A program made the translations under genes and the position numbers. From Laburnicola sp. R22_1 (lineage: Eukaryota; Ascomycota; Dothideomycetes; Pleosporales; Didymosphaeriaceae), in assembly GCA_014281115.1 (NCBI GenBank), contig JACONQ010000009.1, positions 806,001-870,000 on the forward strand: a stretch of 64,000 nucleotides of DNA, written 5' to 3'. Positions 20,844 through 32,727 of the stretch are shown here, piece after piece (position 1 is the stretch's first letter; each line of letters begins with the position of its first letter). The notes below the pieces were generated by a model, which worked only from the letters and a program-made list of their open reading frames with translations, ran no database searches and was not told the DNA's origin.

Positions 20844-22954
20844 CTGTGTCCGTGCACTCAACGCCCGGATTCAGTCAACGCCCCGCTGAACACCATAGCA
20901 GCTTAACTAAAATAAGGCTGCAGAGCCACACAAAATCGCTATTATTACGAGATTTTGTAGTAGAGTACTATTTTGATGCTTGCGATTCACCTGTGCTACT
21001 TATATTTACTTGGAAGCTTAACGTTGCGGCCGTGCCGCGTGGTCTTGGGTGGAGCTGCTGATGCGGCACCTGAAGCCTCCTGAGTAGTTATAGTATTAAC
21101 TACGCGTTTCTGACGCTTGTTGCTCTGTATAGATGGCTGCGAGGCCTTTCTCTTACCCTTTTGGGTAGATTGTAGAGCTTTTGCATCGTCGCGAGCTTCT
21201 CTCTGGCGAGCACGCTCTGCTGCCTTCTCAGCCTTCTCCTTCTCCTTGGCTACCTTGGCTGCCTCCCTCGCCACACGCTTCTCCTCTGCAATTTTCTCCT
21301 TGCATAGCTTAGCTGCCTTCTTCAACTCAGCCTTCTCAGCTTTTTGAAGCTTCTGCTCCTTCTCCTCTTGTTCCTTTACAGACTGACGTACGCGAGCCTC
21401 CCTAACCTTCCTTGGTGACCAGAAAACCGCCCCCATAGTACTCTTGACGTTGTTGCAGATCTAGAGGTTTTCCCTTCTTCTTGTGCTTCTTTTTCGTAGT
21501 AAGAGCCTCTCTTAACCCAGCAATCTCATGGTGAAGTAACTCATTTTGAACTGAGATGTGGTGGAGTGAGCGGCTAAGCTTCTGCGCGTCCTTACTACTC
21601 TAATCTTCTACTGCGGATCGTACAAGGCGGTCTAGTTTACGCCAGTTAGATCCGCTGAGTACTGACGTAGAGCTCTCTCGCGATTCCTGCTCATCTAGGG
21701 TAGTGTTGGTGAACCTTTTGAGTATAACCTCTGGGTTGAATGGTGATATGCCTGTTGCTTCAAAAGACTTAAGTATCGTCTCCTCCTTAAAAGAGCTCGT
21801 CCAGGCCTCCCAGAATAGAGGGAAGAAGTCCCCTTTCTTAATAGGGAGGAGTCCCTGGCTCTGGTGGAGGTGATCTGATAGCTCCTTTGAGTACGCAGTT
21901 GATAGAGGCTTAAATAGAACCACATCAAGTGGCTGAAGCGTGTGGGTTGAATGAGGGGGGAAGATGGCTAGGAGTATCCTGTTACGGTCGCAATAGTCGA
22001 TAAAATCCATAGTAACGTGAGATCCATGGCCATCAAGGATGAGTAACCGGTAAGACCGTCGAGCTTTTGCCTTAGTGTAGCGATCAAACACCTGTTCAAG
22101 CCAGGCAAGGCCAATATCGTTGTTTGTCCAGCCTGAAGGCGACGAGGAAATGTGTACTAAGTGCTCTCCTGCCTTAATATCCTCTACCCAGCTTGATTGT
22201 ATAGCCTTGTTGGTAGCCTAATAGATAAGGCTTGGCGGCAAGGCTGATCCATCAGCGCAAACACACGCTAGGAGGGTAATCCATTCACGAGAGCCATCTT
22301 GGAGAGATGCTATAACCTCCTTATTCTCCCACATTCGTCTGCTGAACACTCGTTTTGATCGGCTAGTGATACTAATTAAGAAGCCTTTTTCATCCATATT
22401 ATACGTGTGACGAGGCTCGATGTCATATTCCTTGATTTTGGCACCCAGGAGATCAAAATACAGGCTGTATTTATCCCCTGAGTCGGCTTGGTGGCGATTG
22501 CTGTCCATACCAGCTGCCCATCGAGAGATCAGATAGATGTTGTGTCGGTTGATGAAGCGAGTAACCCAGCTCTCGCTCACTGGCTCCTTGGCTATTGTTG
22601 ACGCGAAATTTCGTATCATCTCTCTTGTGGGTGGCAAGTGACGCGCTGTAAGCCCTTCAATGTATTGTACAAGCTCCTGCTCTTGTTGGGGACTGAGTTT
22701 CCGTCGGTTAAACCCCGCAGTTGCACGCGTTGTTTGAATCGCTTGGTGCCTTCGCGACAGCGTACTTCGATCAACGCCATGCTTGCTAGCGATCTTAGTA
22801 TAAGAGAAAGATTCTTCTGACCTTAGCGATTCTATTTCTTTAATTGCAGCCTCAATTGAGCTCATATTGGTGGCGTTATGGCGTGTTGAAATTTGGGGTG
22901 GTTTGCGTTCAGCGGGGCGTTGACTGAATCCGGGCGTTGAGTGCACGAACACAG
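20844..22954 (-). mobile_element. Fot1/pogo-type Tc1-mariner element nested in the hAT transposase
   Basis: A 48-bp terminal inverted repeat (20844-20891 and 22907-22954) is identical except for one base, and begins CTGTGTCCGTGCACTCAACG. The target TA is duplicated at 20842-20843 and 22955-22956. The length (2111 bp) and gene direction fit fungal Fot1-like elements. The near-identical repeats suggest a much later arrival than the hAT host. Confidence 0.93.
20996..22865 (-). pseudogene. Fot1/pogo DDE transposase, recently inactivated
   Basis: Starting at ATG 22865, the product has an N-terminal HTH (psq) region, a CENP-B-type DNA-binding domain (YIEGLTARHLPPTREMIRNF) and a DDE nuclease core (YNMDEKGFLI, LLILDGHGSHV, PPHSTHTLQPLDV). 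The tail is K/E/A-rich and coiled. Three lesions are visible: TAG where CAG is expected at about 22218, a second TAG for CAG at about 21600, and a frameshift in a G-run near 21430. Both stops are CpA-to-TpA changes, as RIP makes. Otherwise the sequence is well preserved. Confidence 0.88.
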
Positions 22955-25281
22955 TAGGGATAACCTCATAAATGGCGCCAAAGCGCCTATTAAGCTTGCA
23001 ATCGCCTGGCTGCTTGCTCTTGCCGCGACCTTCTAGCCGCTCTATGGCTGCTTTGAGCGGCTTCAACACATCCACATACTTAGTGATAACTGCCTAGTCT
23101 GCTGCTTGTAGACTAGTTGATCGCATCTACGCTAGAGCAGCTGGCGGCTTGTTAGTTTTTTGATCAAGCGCTTTAATTTGTGAGATATAGTGTTTGGCGT
23201 AGTTAGTAATAGGATGTTAGAGGATAAGCCCACACTTAAAGGCAGCATAATAGCTGTTCTAGCGTGTAACGCACGCCTTGACAACAGCCAATAATAAGGC
23301 CTTGTTTATAGGGTCTTTAGCTAACGCGAGGTGCTAGAAAGTAGAGAAACTAGAGTACTGTTTTGGCGTACTAATAAAGTTAATAATGTCTAGAAACACT
23401 CCTAAAGGCCCTAGCCGCCGCCACTTATTTATAAACTTCTCCTTATTCTTCTTGTGCTTTGGGTTATTATCGTAGGCGTCTTTATCCTTGCCAAACATAA
23501 CAGTTTGGCCAACAAGGTTAATAGTGTGGCAACTGCAACAAAGGCGGCGTTAAGCGGCAGTAAATCCATACTATTTACTTAAGTACTCCACTGCTATATT
23601 GTTACTTGCAGCGTTATCTAACACAAAGTAACCTAGCTTCTCCGCCGTTATATCGAACGCCTGCAGTGCTTTGTTAACACATTCGCCTATCCTCTTGCCG
23701 CTATAGACGCTAGCAAGCTGCGGCAGCGCGATAGGTAAGTCTTGAATCCTGCCTGCGGTGTTAAAGTAGTAAGCAACAACACTAAAGAAGCCGCGCTTGC
23801 CACCTTTTGCAGTCTAGCCGTTAAAGCTAACGTGCACCTTACTGCTCGCAGTCACTAATTCTGCTTTAACAATAGGAATAAGGTAGTTGTAGAGCTAGAG
23901 TACGAACCTCAACACACTATTATGGCTTGTCTACAGCGCTTAAACTGCTGCAGGATTAGCGAACTATAGCATGCGCCGGAAGCTCTTAGTCTTGAATTCG
24001 CGCAGCGGATGGTTATTCTTAACAAGCTATTGCACAGCGGCGAGCTAGAAGCCTTGAATATTAAAGTTACTTAGCTTATTAACCACAGCTTGCGTGATAG
24101 GTACGCCCTTCTTCATCGCGTCAAAGATAGTTGACTGACCACCCAGCAGCTGTGGCAGCTGCTTCCCGCGCGTAGTTAGGCGATGGCCGCGCCTTTGACG
24201 ACCTAGGTGCTTCGCCATAGAGCTTGTGGCATCCGTTACCTCGATTATGCTGCTCGTTGGCGCGTTGTAGTGGCAGAAGCGGCACATAAAGAAGGTACGC
24301 TTAGGCTTATTAGCCGCAATTTGTGCAGGACTTTGCTTTAACGCGACGCGATAGCCGTACTGAAAGACCCAGCTCTTCTTGCTAATAAGAGTACGCCGCG
24401 GCACCTGGTACTAAGCCAGCTTCTCCCAATCAATGCCATTGTAATTGTCCGCAAAGCGCTTGTTAAAGCCGCCGCTAACAACATTATCATCCTCCACAGT
24501 TAAAGCCTCTATAGCTGCCTTTAACACCAATAATGGCGTTAACAACGCCTACAACTCTAGCAACTGCAGCTCCTATGGCCGCTGTGAGGCATCTATAACC
24601 TGGCTAACAAGCAGGTTTTTAGCGGGCATAGCTGGCTAGCTGGCTCCCTATAATAGCGACAATTAAGGTGACAGCGGCGCAGTTAGCTGCGTTTTGGGCA
24701 GCTCTATTAGCTAACTGGCAGTGCTGGCTGGCAGCGAGTCGCCTTTAATAGCCCGCTGGGTGCGTACTTTCTGACGCTTGCCGCGACCTCCACCTTCATC
24801 GGTCACCTCTACGGCGCTGTTGGCGCGTACTCCGGCGCGTGCGTTGCCATCGATGGCGCGTTTGGGGGGCATCTTGGGCTATTAGCAAGCCCACAAGGTA
24901 AGCAAAGGCAGCGAAAAGTACGCAATAAGTTAACTGCAATAGCTAAAACACCAACAAAAGTACGCCGATGGATAGGCGATAGTAACAAAACAGCGCGTCA
25001 AGTGCGCGATAAGATGGCTAGGGGGCCTGGGCGTGATGCCGGCAGTAAGTTGTGGCCAATTAACAACTCCAAATAAGCCAACTTTTGCAGCAACACCCGC
25101 TCGCTTCTATAGCTGAATAACACTATCAAATCTATCAAATCTCCAAGTCAAATCTTTATTTTGGACTTGATTTCCGCCTCAATTTATACGGCAAAGACTT
25201 AATTTACTTGATTTGGCAACTCGGCCGTTCGAAGCTCGAGATTTGGAAGTATATTTGATTGTTGACAATTGTGCTGGTTGG

Positions 25282-26031
25282 GACACGGCGTTCACGGCTT
25301 TGTGTCTTCTTGTGGACCTCTCTACGGGATACCCATATTTCCTCTTGTTAACTGGACAGTTGCATAGTATCGTGTAAGTTGGTAACCGTGGAGCCTGAGC
25401 CTGAATATGATTTTCGAATTCGTACCTACTCCTAGTCTGATCTTCTAGGTACAAGATTCAACGTGTCTCGGCATGGAATCCGGAACAGGCAAGCGCACCG
25501 AAAACCGTGCGGAGATAAGGCCGGAGGTCCGTCAAAGTTTGTGTGGAACATGTTCTGCACGAGAGCTGCAAAAGAATGCCCGCGGGCCTGCGTTAGGTGT
25601 TGGATGTGCAAGGTGCTCGGGCGTCAGCACGAAGTTAGAGTCGTGTGATGACTTCATAGGTGGCCTGTAGGTCCAGGCGCGCGGTGGTTGGTCAGCACAC
25701 ACCTGGGGCAATTATACTGCTTCATCAATACTGCTTCATCAAAGAAAATAGTTGGCCAACCATAGATGTTTCGCACGTAGGCTGCGCCTTGTGCTCCCCG
25801 AGTTGCTGTTTCTTACACACCCGCAGTCAGCTGCAGTCCGCCTTCAGCATCCTCTCTGCGGACGCCCCTATTTCTTTGTTCGCACACCGCTGACCAGGAT
25901 TCAACGCTCCCAGTGATCCCCGACGTCCCGCGACGGGACCCAGACCAAAAGCTTTCCCAAGTTACCGCTGCAGATTTTCACGCAGTGTCCTTCCGCCCTG
26001 TGCCTCTCGAGCTGCCGAATAACCAGGCACC
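25282..26031. other. Intergenic, promoter side of the Zn2Cys6 gene
   Basis: Lies between the hAT target duplication and the ATG of the regulator. No recognised coding sequence; probably the regulator's promoter and leader. Confidence 0.45.
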
Positions 26032-28807
26032 ATGGGCGACGACATGGGCGACGACGGATCCTACTCGGCAGCCGCCGGCGATCGGGTCCAGAAAGCGAAC
26101 GGCAGCATCAGCGGTGCGGCCGGCCTCAATCCGCGCTCCTGCATCACCTGTCGCAAGCGCAAGGTCAAGTGCGACAAGAAGCAGCCGTGCTCCAACTGCG
26201 CGCGCGCAAACATCGAGTGCGTGTTCCCCGGGCCCGGCCGCGCCCCGCGCAAGAGCAGGAAGCCGGCCGATAGCGAGCTCATGGAGCGACTACGCCGCTT
26301 GGAGGGCGTGGTGCAGAGCCTCAATGCCCAGGTCGAAGAGCACGAGCAGGAGGCCGCCGAGCGGGAGCAGAAGCGGAGCGGCAGCGCCGACGAGTCGCAA
26401 GGCTGCCTCAGCTACAGCCAGAAGGACAGCGCGAGCGTGGTCGTCGACAACAGCGTCGAGGGGCTCGAGACGCGCTTTGGCCGCCTGGTCGTCGACCAGG
26501 GACGCAGCCGGTACATCAACAACAGCTTCTGGGCCAGCCTGAACAACGAGGTGAGTTCCCTAAGAGCACCATGCGCTCGCTGGCGGCGCTGCTGACACGG
26601 CGCAGGTCGAAGACCTCAAGTCGATCCTCATCGCGCAGTCCGACGACGACGAAGAACACGACACCGAGACGGCCTTCTCGTCCCACCACCAGGGCTTCAT
26701 CTTCGGCTACAGCTCCACCAGTGTCGACATGCTAGCTCTGCATCCGTCCGCCCAGAACGCGCACCAGCTCTGGGCCATCTACAAGGACAACGTGGACCCG
26801 CTAGTCAAGGTGCTGCACCAGCCCACCATCGAACCTCTCGTCCTCGATGCTATATCAAACCCGGACAAAATCTCAAAGTCGCTGGAACCGCTCATGTTCG
26901 CTATATACTACGGCGCAGTCACCAGCATTGCGCCCAAAGACTGCGCGGAGAAGTTTGGAGAGGATCGGACTGCGCTTTTGCATACATATCGCTTTGGCTT
27001 GGAGCAAGCTCTTGCACGCGCAAACTTTCTTTTCTGCGATGAGATGATCATCCTGCAAGCCTTTGTGATCTTCATGATCCTTTTGAGGCGCAATGACGAT
27101 GCGAGGAAGATATGGACTCTCACAGGGCTGGCTGTCCGCATTGCCCAGACATTGGGTATTCACAGGGATGGCAGTCACTTTGGCCTGACGCCTTTCAACA
27201 TCGAGATGCGGAGACGGCTTTGGTGGCAGGTCTGCATTCTGGATGCCCGCTCTTCCGAGGACCACGGGTGCGACCCCACCATTGTCGAAGCTCAGTTTGA
27301 CACGAAGATGGTAGGTCCGTCCTTCGTATTTTTCATCCTCTACTAACTTCTACAGCCCTTGAACGTGAACGACACCGATATCGATCCCGCTATGACCGAC
27401 TTCCCTGAGGAGCGGCAAGGCTTCACCGACATGACCTTCTGTCTCATCCGATTCGAAGTGACCAATATTCTGCGGCGTATCCTGTACGTTCCGCCAGGTC
27501 CAGACCGATGCAACTACTTCTTTTCGAATCTCACTGTTCCCGAGAAGGAGAAGTGGATCAGCGATTGCCACCAACGGCTGGAGGATAAATATCTTAAGAA
27601 CTGCGACATGTCGATACCGTTATGTTGGGTCACTGCGACGATTTCACGATTGGTAATGAGCAAAATGTGGCTGATAGTGTACCACCCGCACCAGCGGAGG
27701 GACGGAGGCGCATCGCTTCCGCAAGAGACAAAGGACAAGCTGTTTATAACCTCGCTCGAGAACATTGAATACAGCATTCTGCTAGAGACAGAAGCCCGCA
27801 CGATGAAATGGGGTTGGCTGTTCCGGACGTACGTACAGTGGCATGCGATTGCTTTCTTGCTTTCCGAGCTGTGTGTTCGGACCAAGGGCGAGGCAGTCGA
27901 GCGCGCATGGCGCGCACTAGAGGCCACTGCTGGGCAATGGTGGCTCCCTCTTGGCGAATCCTCTCCGTATCGCAAGGGCCAAGCAGGCTGTCTGTGGAAA
28001 CCGCTTCGAAAGCTCATGGCGAAAGCCAGGGCCGCACGGGACAAAGAGCTCGCCCTCGAACGCGCGAGCCAGGCGCTCAAGACTGGTGCAGTCTTTTACT
28101 CGGGCTTCTCGCAGCTCACGGATCAGCTTAATGGGTCTTTGACAGTGGACCAACCCAGCTCGGAGCATCTAGACCGAATGCTCCGTCCAGCGGCACCGAA
28201 ACTGGGCGAAATTCCTGTTGCGCAACCACCGACGTGGACTGGCAGTCCTCCCTCGGCATCCCAGTCCGAATTTTCTTTCGCAGATACGCCAGACAGTGCA
28301 CGCAATGCGAACGAAAGAGCGTTCAAGCCTGGAACTCAGACTACAAATGCCGCAGGCAACAAAACAACCACCGCTGTAGACGCTTTCAACATCCTCGCCG
28401 AACACGGCTACGACTATCTCATGGGCGATGTCATGGACGGATTTAGCAGCAATGGAGCCTCTCTAGATGGCATGCCGCCTCCCATGTACGACACGACCGA
28501 TATTCCCCGGCCCCACGGAGTCAATGCGCAAAACACCAGTAACAGCTACGGAGTTGCGTTCCAAAACGGAAACGCGGCTTTGAACGGCTTCACGCAGAGC
28601 CCGCACATGATGCCAAATGGCAACTTCAACGACAGTCCTCAGGCTGAAGGAAGCAGTGGTCAGAGTTCCGACTCGCCGCTTCTGGATGGCGCGAATATGG
28701 ATTGGGCTACGTGGGATGATTTGGTTAATCAGTATGGGTCGGCGAATACGCAGCAGATGGCGACGGGGAATGGGGTGGGGCATATTGGGATGGTGCAGTG
28801 GTTTTGA
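26032..28807 (+). CDS. Zn2Cys6 fungal transcription factor
   Basis: Exons 26032-26550, 26606-27310 and 27356-28807 (introns 55 and 45 bp) give 891 residues. The DNA-binding cluster at residues 37-64 has the exact spacing C-X2-C-X6-C-X5-C-X2-C-X6-C (CITCRKRKVKC ... CSNC ... C). A short coiled coil (MERLRRLEGVVQSLNAQVEEHE) follows, which usually sets dimerisation. The fungal-specific regulator domain spans about 230-500, with the typical VRIAQTLGIHRDGSHFGLTPF and RRLWWQVCILDARSSEDHG blocks. The C-terminus is Asn/Gly/Ser-rich and probably activating. A nuclear regulator is certain in type; its targets are not. No adjacent gene set makes an obvious pathway partner. Confidence 0.9.
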
Positions 28808-29828
28808 GGGGTTGGATTGAGGCTGGTTGCGTACGGCTTGTTGTTGTTGGACGATTGTTTCGAGTTTTCGAGTTTCTTGAAGTGCACGTGTGTGTGTGTG
28901 TGTATTATTTTGGAATGTTGGCGCGTCTACGTAGTCATGACGGCGTTTGGGGTATGACTTTCCTATCTGACTTTTTCTATCTGGTTGTATGGCTAGGTAG
29001 CTGGATGGATCGGCATATGTTATACCCAAGGCGTTTTTTGGCGGTGGTTGATCTTTGGACGGACTATTAGTGTCCATTGTATCTAATTTGAACGATTGGT
29101 TTTGAATGATGGGGTTTGCTTTTGTAGCCTGTGTAGGAGTGGGGGTGTGGTCACTGGTTGAATGCGGCTTAGGAGGCAGTGCGGTTTCGCTGCTGGGTAG
29201 TGTCGGCTTTGTGTGCATTGGTCCGAGACTCCGAGGAGTGTTCACGGGTATGGCGTGGGTGGGGGCAATCTTGAGGTTGCCTAGGTGTCGTTTTTACGAC
29301 TGGGATACTGTGTGTTTGTGCAACTATTTATCTATGTGTACATTTATGTATACAAACTCCTCTATGATAATCTAGAGTATGACGGACTTGAGCGCTGAGC
29401 ACACCACGGAAAGGTGAGCTCCAGGGCTGGCCTAGGTCCACGTTTTTCGGGATGGCTCGTTTGGGCATAGCGCCGTCTGTAGGCTTGCAGGCGCCCAGGA
29501 GCCCGCATGTACATGTGACGTGTTAGATGGGACCCTTTTTGCGGGCGGGTGGCCTCTGTTGCAGCACAACGTAGATTTTGCACGCTGGCTTCGTTGTTGT
29601 GGTTTGACACTGCGAGCTTGTGATATCATTCGAGGGTTTGGTAAAGGTTCCTAAAGTCCGGCGAGTGGAAAGAGACATATCTGCCGGTGGGCTTGTTGTG
29701 GGCGGTGCTGGGACTAGTCTGAGAGAGTGGGAGGTATTGACTATTGACATCGTACCTTATAACCCCTCCGTAAGATCTCCACGGCGCAAAAAATAATACA
29801 GAAGAAAAACAGCAACCGCAAAAAGACC
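28808..29828. other. Intergenic, no gene recognised
   Basis: Contains the 3' region of the regulator gene and the promoter of the dehydrogenase gene. A (TG)n run occurs near 28890. Frames on either strand are composition artefacts without motifs. Confidence 0.45.
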
Positions 29829-31283
29829 ATGTCCGCAGCGACTCCCACCCCCGCCGACGCCGGGCTCCCCGCCCCACCCACACCATCATCTATACCTCCA
29901 CCCGCCACCTCTTCCTCCTCCTCCAACAAACCCATAATCCTACATCTCGGCGACGATATCAGGTGGAACCATGAGCTGTACAAAGAGCTGGGGGAGAAGT
30001 TCACTATCCAGAGGAGTTATTCGGTGGGCAGAGAGGAGTTCAAGCAGGGCTTGAGGGAGGGCAGGTGGGGGGATTTCGTGGGCATGTATCGGCCGTTTTG
30101 GAATACGGGGGGGGAGATGGGGAGGTGGGATGAGGAGTTGATGTGAGTTTCTTCTAGTTTGTTGGATCTTATGGGTTAGGAATGGGCTGGGGTTTTTTGG
30201 TCGAGGGAGTTGGGCAGTGTTGAAGACGCGTAAACAGTTGGAAAGGAGAAAACTTTGGAAAAGATGGCACTTCCCAAACGGTTGTAGAGCGCCTGACTAC
30301 TGAACTGACGAAACTAACTCCGCCCAGCTCACTCCTCCCCAAATCCTGCAAGATCTACGCAAGCGCCGGTGCAGGCTTTGACTGGGTAGATACGAAAACC
30401 ATGGCTGAGTATGGTGGGTACTCCTCTTCCAACCATCCATTCATCCATCCATCCATCCCCAGCCTACCCACCCCACTGACCTCCACCACCAAAGGCATCA
30501 TCTACTGCAACTCGGCCTCCGCATGCACGGAATCCGTCGCCGACGCCGCCATCTTCCTCCTCCTCTCCACCTACCGCGCATTCCCCTGGTCCTTCCTCGC
30601 GGCCCGCTCCTGCTCCCCGACCGCTTTCACAACCGCCAACCAAACCATCGCCTCCGTAACGCACAACCCCAACCACACCATCCTCGGCATCATCGGCCTC
30701 GGCAAAATCGGCTTCCGCCTCGCGCAAAAAGCCAGAACAGCCTTTGAAATGCAAATCTGGTACCATGACGTCGTGCGCTTGGAGGAGCGGGAGAGGCAGC
30801 TGGGTGGAGACGTGCGGTGGTGCGAGACGCTGGAGGAGTTGCTTAGGGGGAGCGATTGCGTGGTGCTGGCTACGCCGTTTGAGGGGAGGGTGTTGTTGGG
30901 GGAGAAGGAGTTTGCGGTGTGTAAGCGGGGGGCGCGGTTGGTGAATGTTGCGAGGGGGAAACTGGTGGATGAGGGGGCGTTGGTGGAGGCGTTGAGGGAG
31001 GGCGTGATTAGTAGTGCGGGGTTGGATGTGCATGCTGAGGAGCCGAGGGTGAATCCGAAGTTGGCGGCCATGGATAATGTTATGGTTTTGAGTGAGTTTT
31101 TCTGTGGGGTGTAGGGGGAGTGATTGGGAGGTGCTAATGGTGTGTACAGGTCATACGGCGGGGGCGAGTGTGGAGAGTCATGTTGGGTTTGAGAGGTTGG
31201 GGATGGAGAATTTGATTAATTTTTTGGGGGGTGGGGAGGCGGTTACGCCGGTGAATTTGCAGTGGTTGAAGAAGAGGGATTGA
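29829..31283 (+). CDS. D-isomer-specific 2-hydroxyacid dehydrogenase (NAD(P)-dependent)
   Basis: Exons 29829-30142, 30328-30413, 30495-31091 and 31150-31283 (introns 185, 81 and 58 bp) give 376 residues. The Rossmann motif IIGLGKIG lies near residue 198. The catalytic set follows in the usual order: Arg in NVARGKLVDE (about 282), Glu in DVHAEEP (about 313), and His in LSHTAGASVES (about 334), split by the last intron. The family reduces 2-keto acids such as glyoxylate, hydroxypyruvate or mandelate-type substrates in the cytosol; which one is not readable. The first 35 residues are Pro/Ser/Thr-rich and look disordered. The 3' half is strongly G-rich, unlike the C-rich start of the third exon. 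Confidence 0.88.
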
Positions 31284-31305
31284 GGGCGTGTGGATGGAAA
31301 TAGAA

Positions 31306-31530
31306 TGATTGGTATCAAGAGACAAGACTTCGCGACCTTTCCTTACACGGTAAAACGCTGTGAGGCAAAGCTGTGTGGGTGCTCAAAACGCAGTGAATCA
31401 AGGTAAAGCGATGAGGGATGATTGGTATTGATAGGTCTTGGAGCTGTGGTCAACATGTCGATAGAGAAAACGTCGCAAACCTTTTGGTACACGGTAAAGC
31501 GCTGTGAGGAAAAAGCTGTTGCGGTCGACA
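31306..31530. repeat. Imperfect direct repeat, two copies
   Basis: The pair ATGATTGGTAT ... ACACGGTAAARCGCTGTGAGG ... AAGCTGT occurs twice (about 31306-31376 and 31417-31517), the second copy carrying an internal insertion. It lies between the ends of two convergent genes. Confidence 0.5.
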
Positions 31531-31539
31531 TGTGGTCGT

Positions 31540-32504
31540 TCACTTCTGCTCGGTACTGATGAAAACTACCTGAACCGCGGCGAATCTGGTGATGGTAAGG
31601 ATGCAGTCTCCTAAAAGGCGGAAAATACATACGCAGCAGCGACAGCAAAGACTTCAGTTCTCTTCGCGTCAGTGAAAGCGCTTAAACAAGCCGATATGAG
31701 GAAATTGAAGGCTGCGATAACGCCGAGTCGAGCCCGCGGCGAGGAAACGCTATGAAGTATGACAATGGACAAAATAGGCACAAATGATGCGGCCACATTC
31801 CAAATCCATCGAGTAAGCTTCTTAACAGAAGAATTCTTGTATCCCGCTTTGATTCGCGAGAGCCCGCATTTGAAGAACAAGTGCATTACGGTCTTCGATA
31901 CCGCTTTCGAGAAGGCATCGTCTGGTTGTTGTTGACGAGCTTTCAACGTCACCAAATCATGCCGATGATCATGGGGGTTCTGCACAGAACCCCAGATGTC
32001 ACTGTCCTGTCCGATCAAGGCAAGTCGGTCCATGGCGGCCGATGACAGAAAGTGCTGGATGTATCGCAACCCCCAAGCATCTGGTTCTTCTAGTCTGTTG
32101 ATCATAGACTGTTCGATCATCGCTCGATCTATGTAGTTAATTAGAAAAGATCTCCTGTAGGCCATTAAATACTGCTGAATTTACTTACTGTACTTTTCCA
32201 GTACCTCACGGATCTTCCAGACAAGATCCCTTTGCTCGGTGTCCTCCTCATCCTCGGGCTCCTTGAGCCACTCACTCGCATAGCAGTTTCTCCCACCAGG
32301 GCCATCTCTGCAATCTTCTATTTCTTTTTCGACTAGGCTTTTCTCCAACACATCTAGTTCAGCTTGGAGGTACAACAGGTTGCGAAGGTTCAGAGCACTG
32401 AAACTTCGAAAGATCTGAGTTTCTGGTAGAAGCCCCATTTGCTCAGCTAGCTTCGAATATCCAATGACCAGCCGATCCAGTGTTTTCCTAGCCTGGGAAG
32501 GCAT
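31540..32504 (-). CDS. DUF6594-family membrane protein
   Basis: Exons 32189-32504, 31633-32128 and 31540-31585 (introns 60 and 47 bp) give 285 residues. The start fits the family pattern: GYSKLAEQMGLLPETQIFRSFSALNLRNLLYLQAELDVLE, split over the N-terminal helical domain. The middle (NRAMIEQSMINRLEEPD, joined across intron 1) fits the family's next helix. Near the C-terminus are two or three hydrophobic helices ending FAAVQVVFIS, the usual family end; recovering this end requires the 46-base last exon. The family is common in Pezizomycotina, has several membrane helices, and has no established biochemical role. Confidence 0.75.
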
Positions 32505-32727
32505 TTTTCTTGGGGTGTAGTGCGTTACTGCCCAGGCGGCGATAGACGCACGTTCAAGGAAGTGATTGAGCGCTAGTCTGAAATTTTGTTTGGGGTGGGC
32601 TGTCCTTTATAGGTTTTGCGCAGCACGGTATCTAGCATAGCCTCATTTCCAACTCGTTTGCCTTATATTTAACCCCTGCAGTCGTTGAGCCTTGCTGCAC
32701 TCCCAAAGACATGGCGATCGTTCGACA

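Larger units (their letters stand above)
20093..24404 (-). pseudogene. hAT transposase remnant, broken by stops and by a nested insertion
   Basis: The amino end (about 24404 leftwards) carries a BED-type zinc-finger pattern (CRFC ... MAKHL ... H). The carboxy end (20093-20857) carries the hAT dimerisation motif SSAECERLFSELGDLLEPKRR. Between them the frame is closed by many TAG/TAA codons, often where CAG or TGG would be expected. The frame stops at the pogo insertion: residues ending GAIYEVIPT on one side continue as TFKQLISAYKERL on the other. Both the point mutations and the insertion make it inactive. Confidence 0.85.
19911..25273 (-). mobile_element. Complete hAT DNA transposon (inactive), interrupted by a Fot1/pogo element
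   Basis: The element ends in the terminal inverted repeat CACAATTGTCAACAA (further match CAAAT after one mismatch). It is flanked by the identical 8-bp duplication CTGGTTGG at 19903-19910 and 25274-25281, as expected of hAT insertions. Net length without the nested element is about 3.25 kb. The transposase gene runs leftwards. The element sits 27 bp beyond the HOS2 stop codon. Confidence 0.93.

Noticed and set aside
25913..26542. A 209-codon frame overlapping the Zn2Cys6 gene start
   Set aside because: Low-complexity Ala/Arg/Ser product in an alternative frame of the regulator's first exon.
28463..29245. A 260-codon leftward frame opposite the regulator's 3' end
   Set aside because: Composition-driven antisense frame without splice signals or domains.
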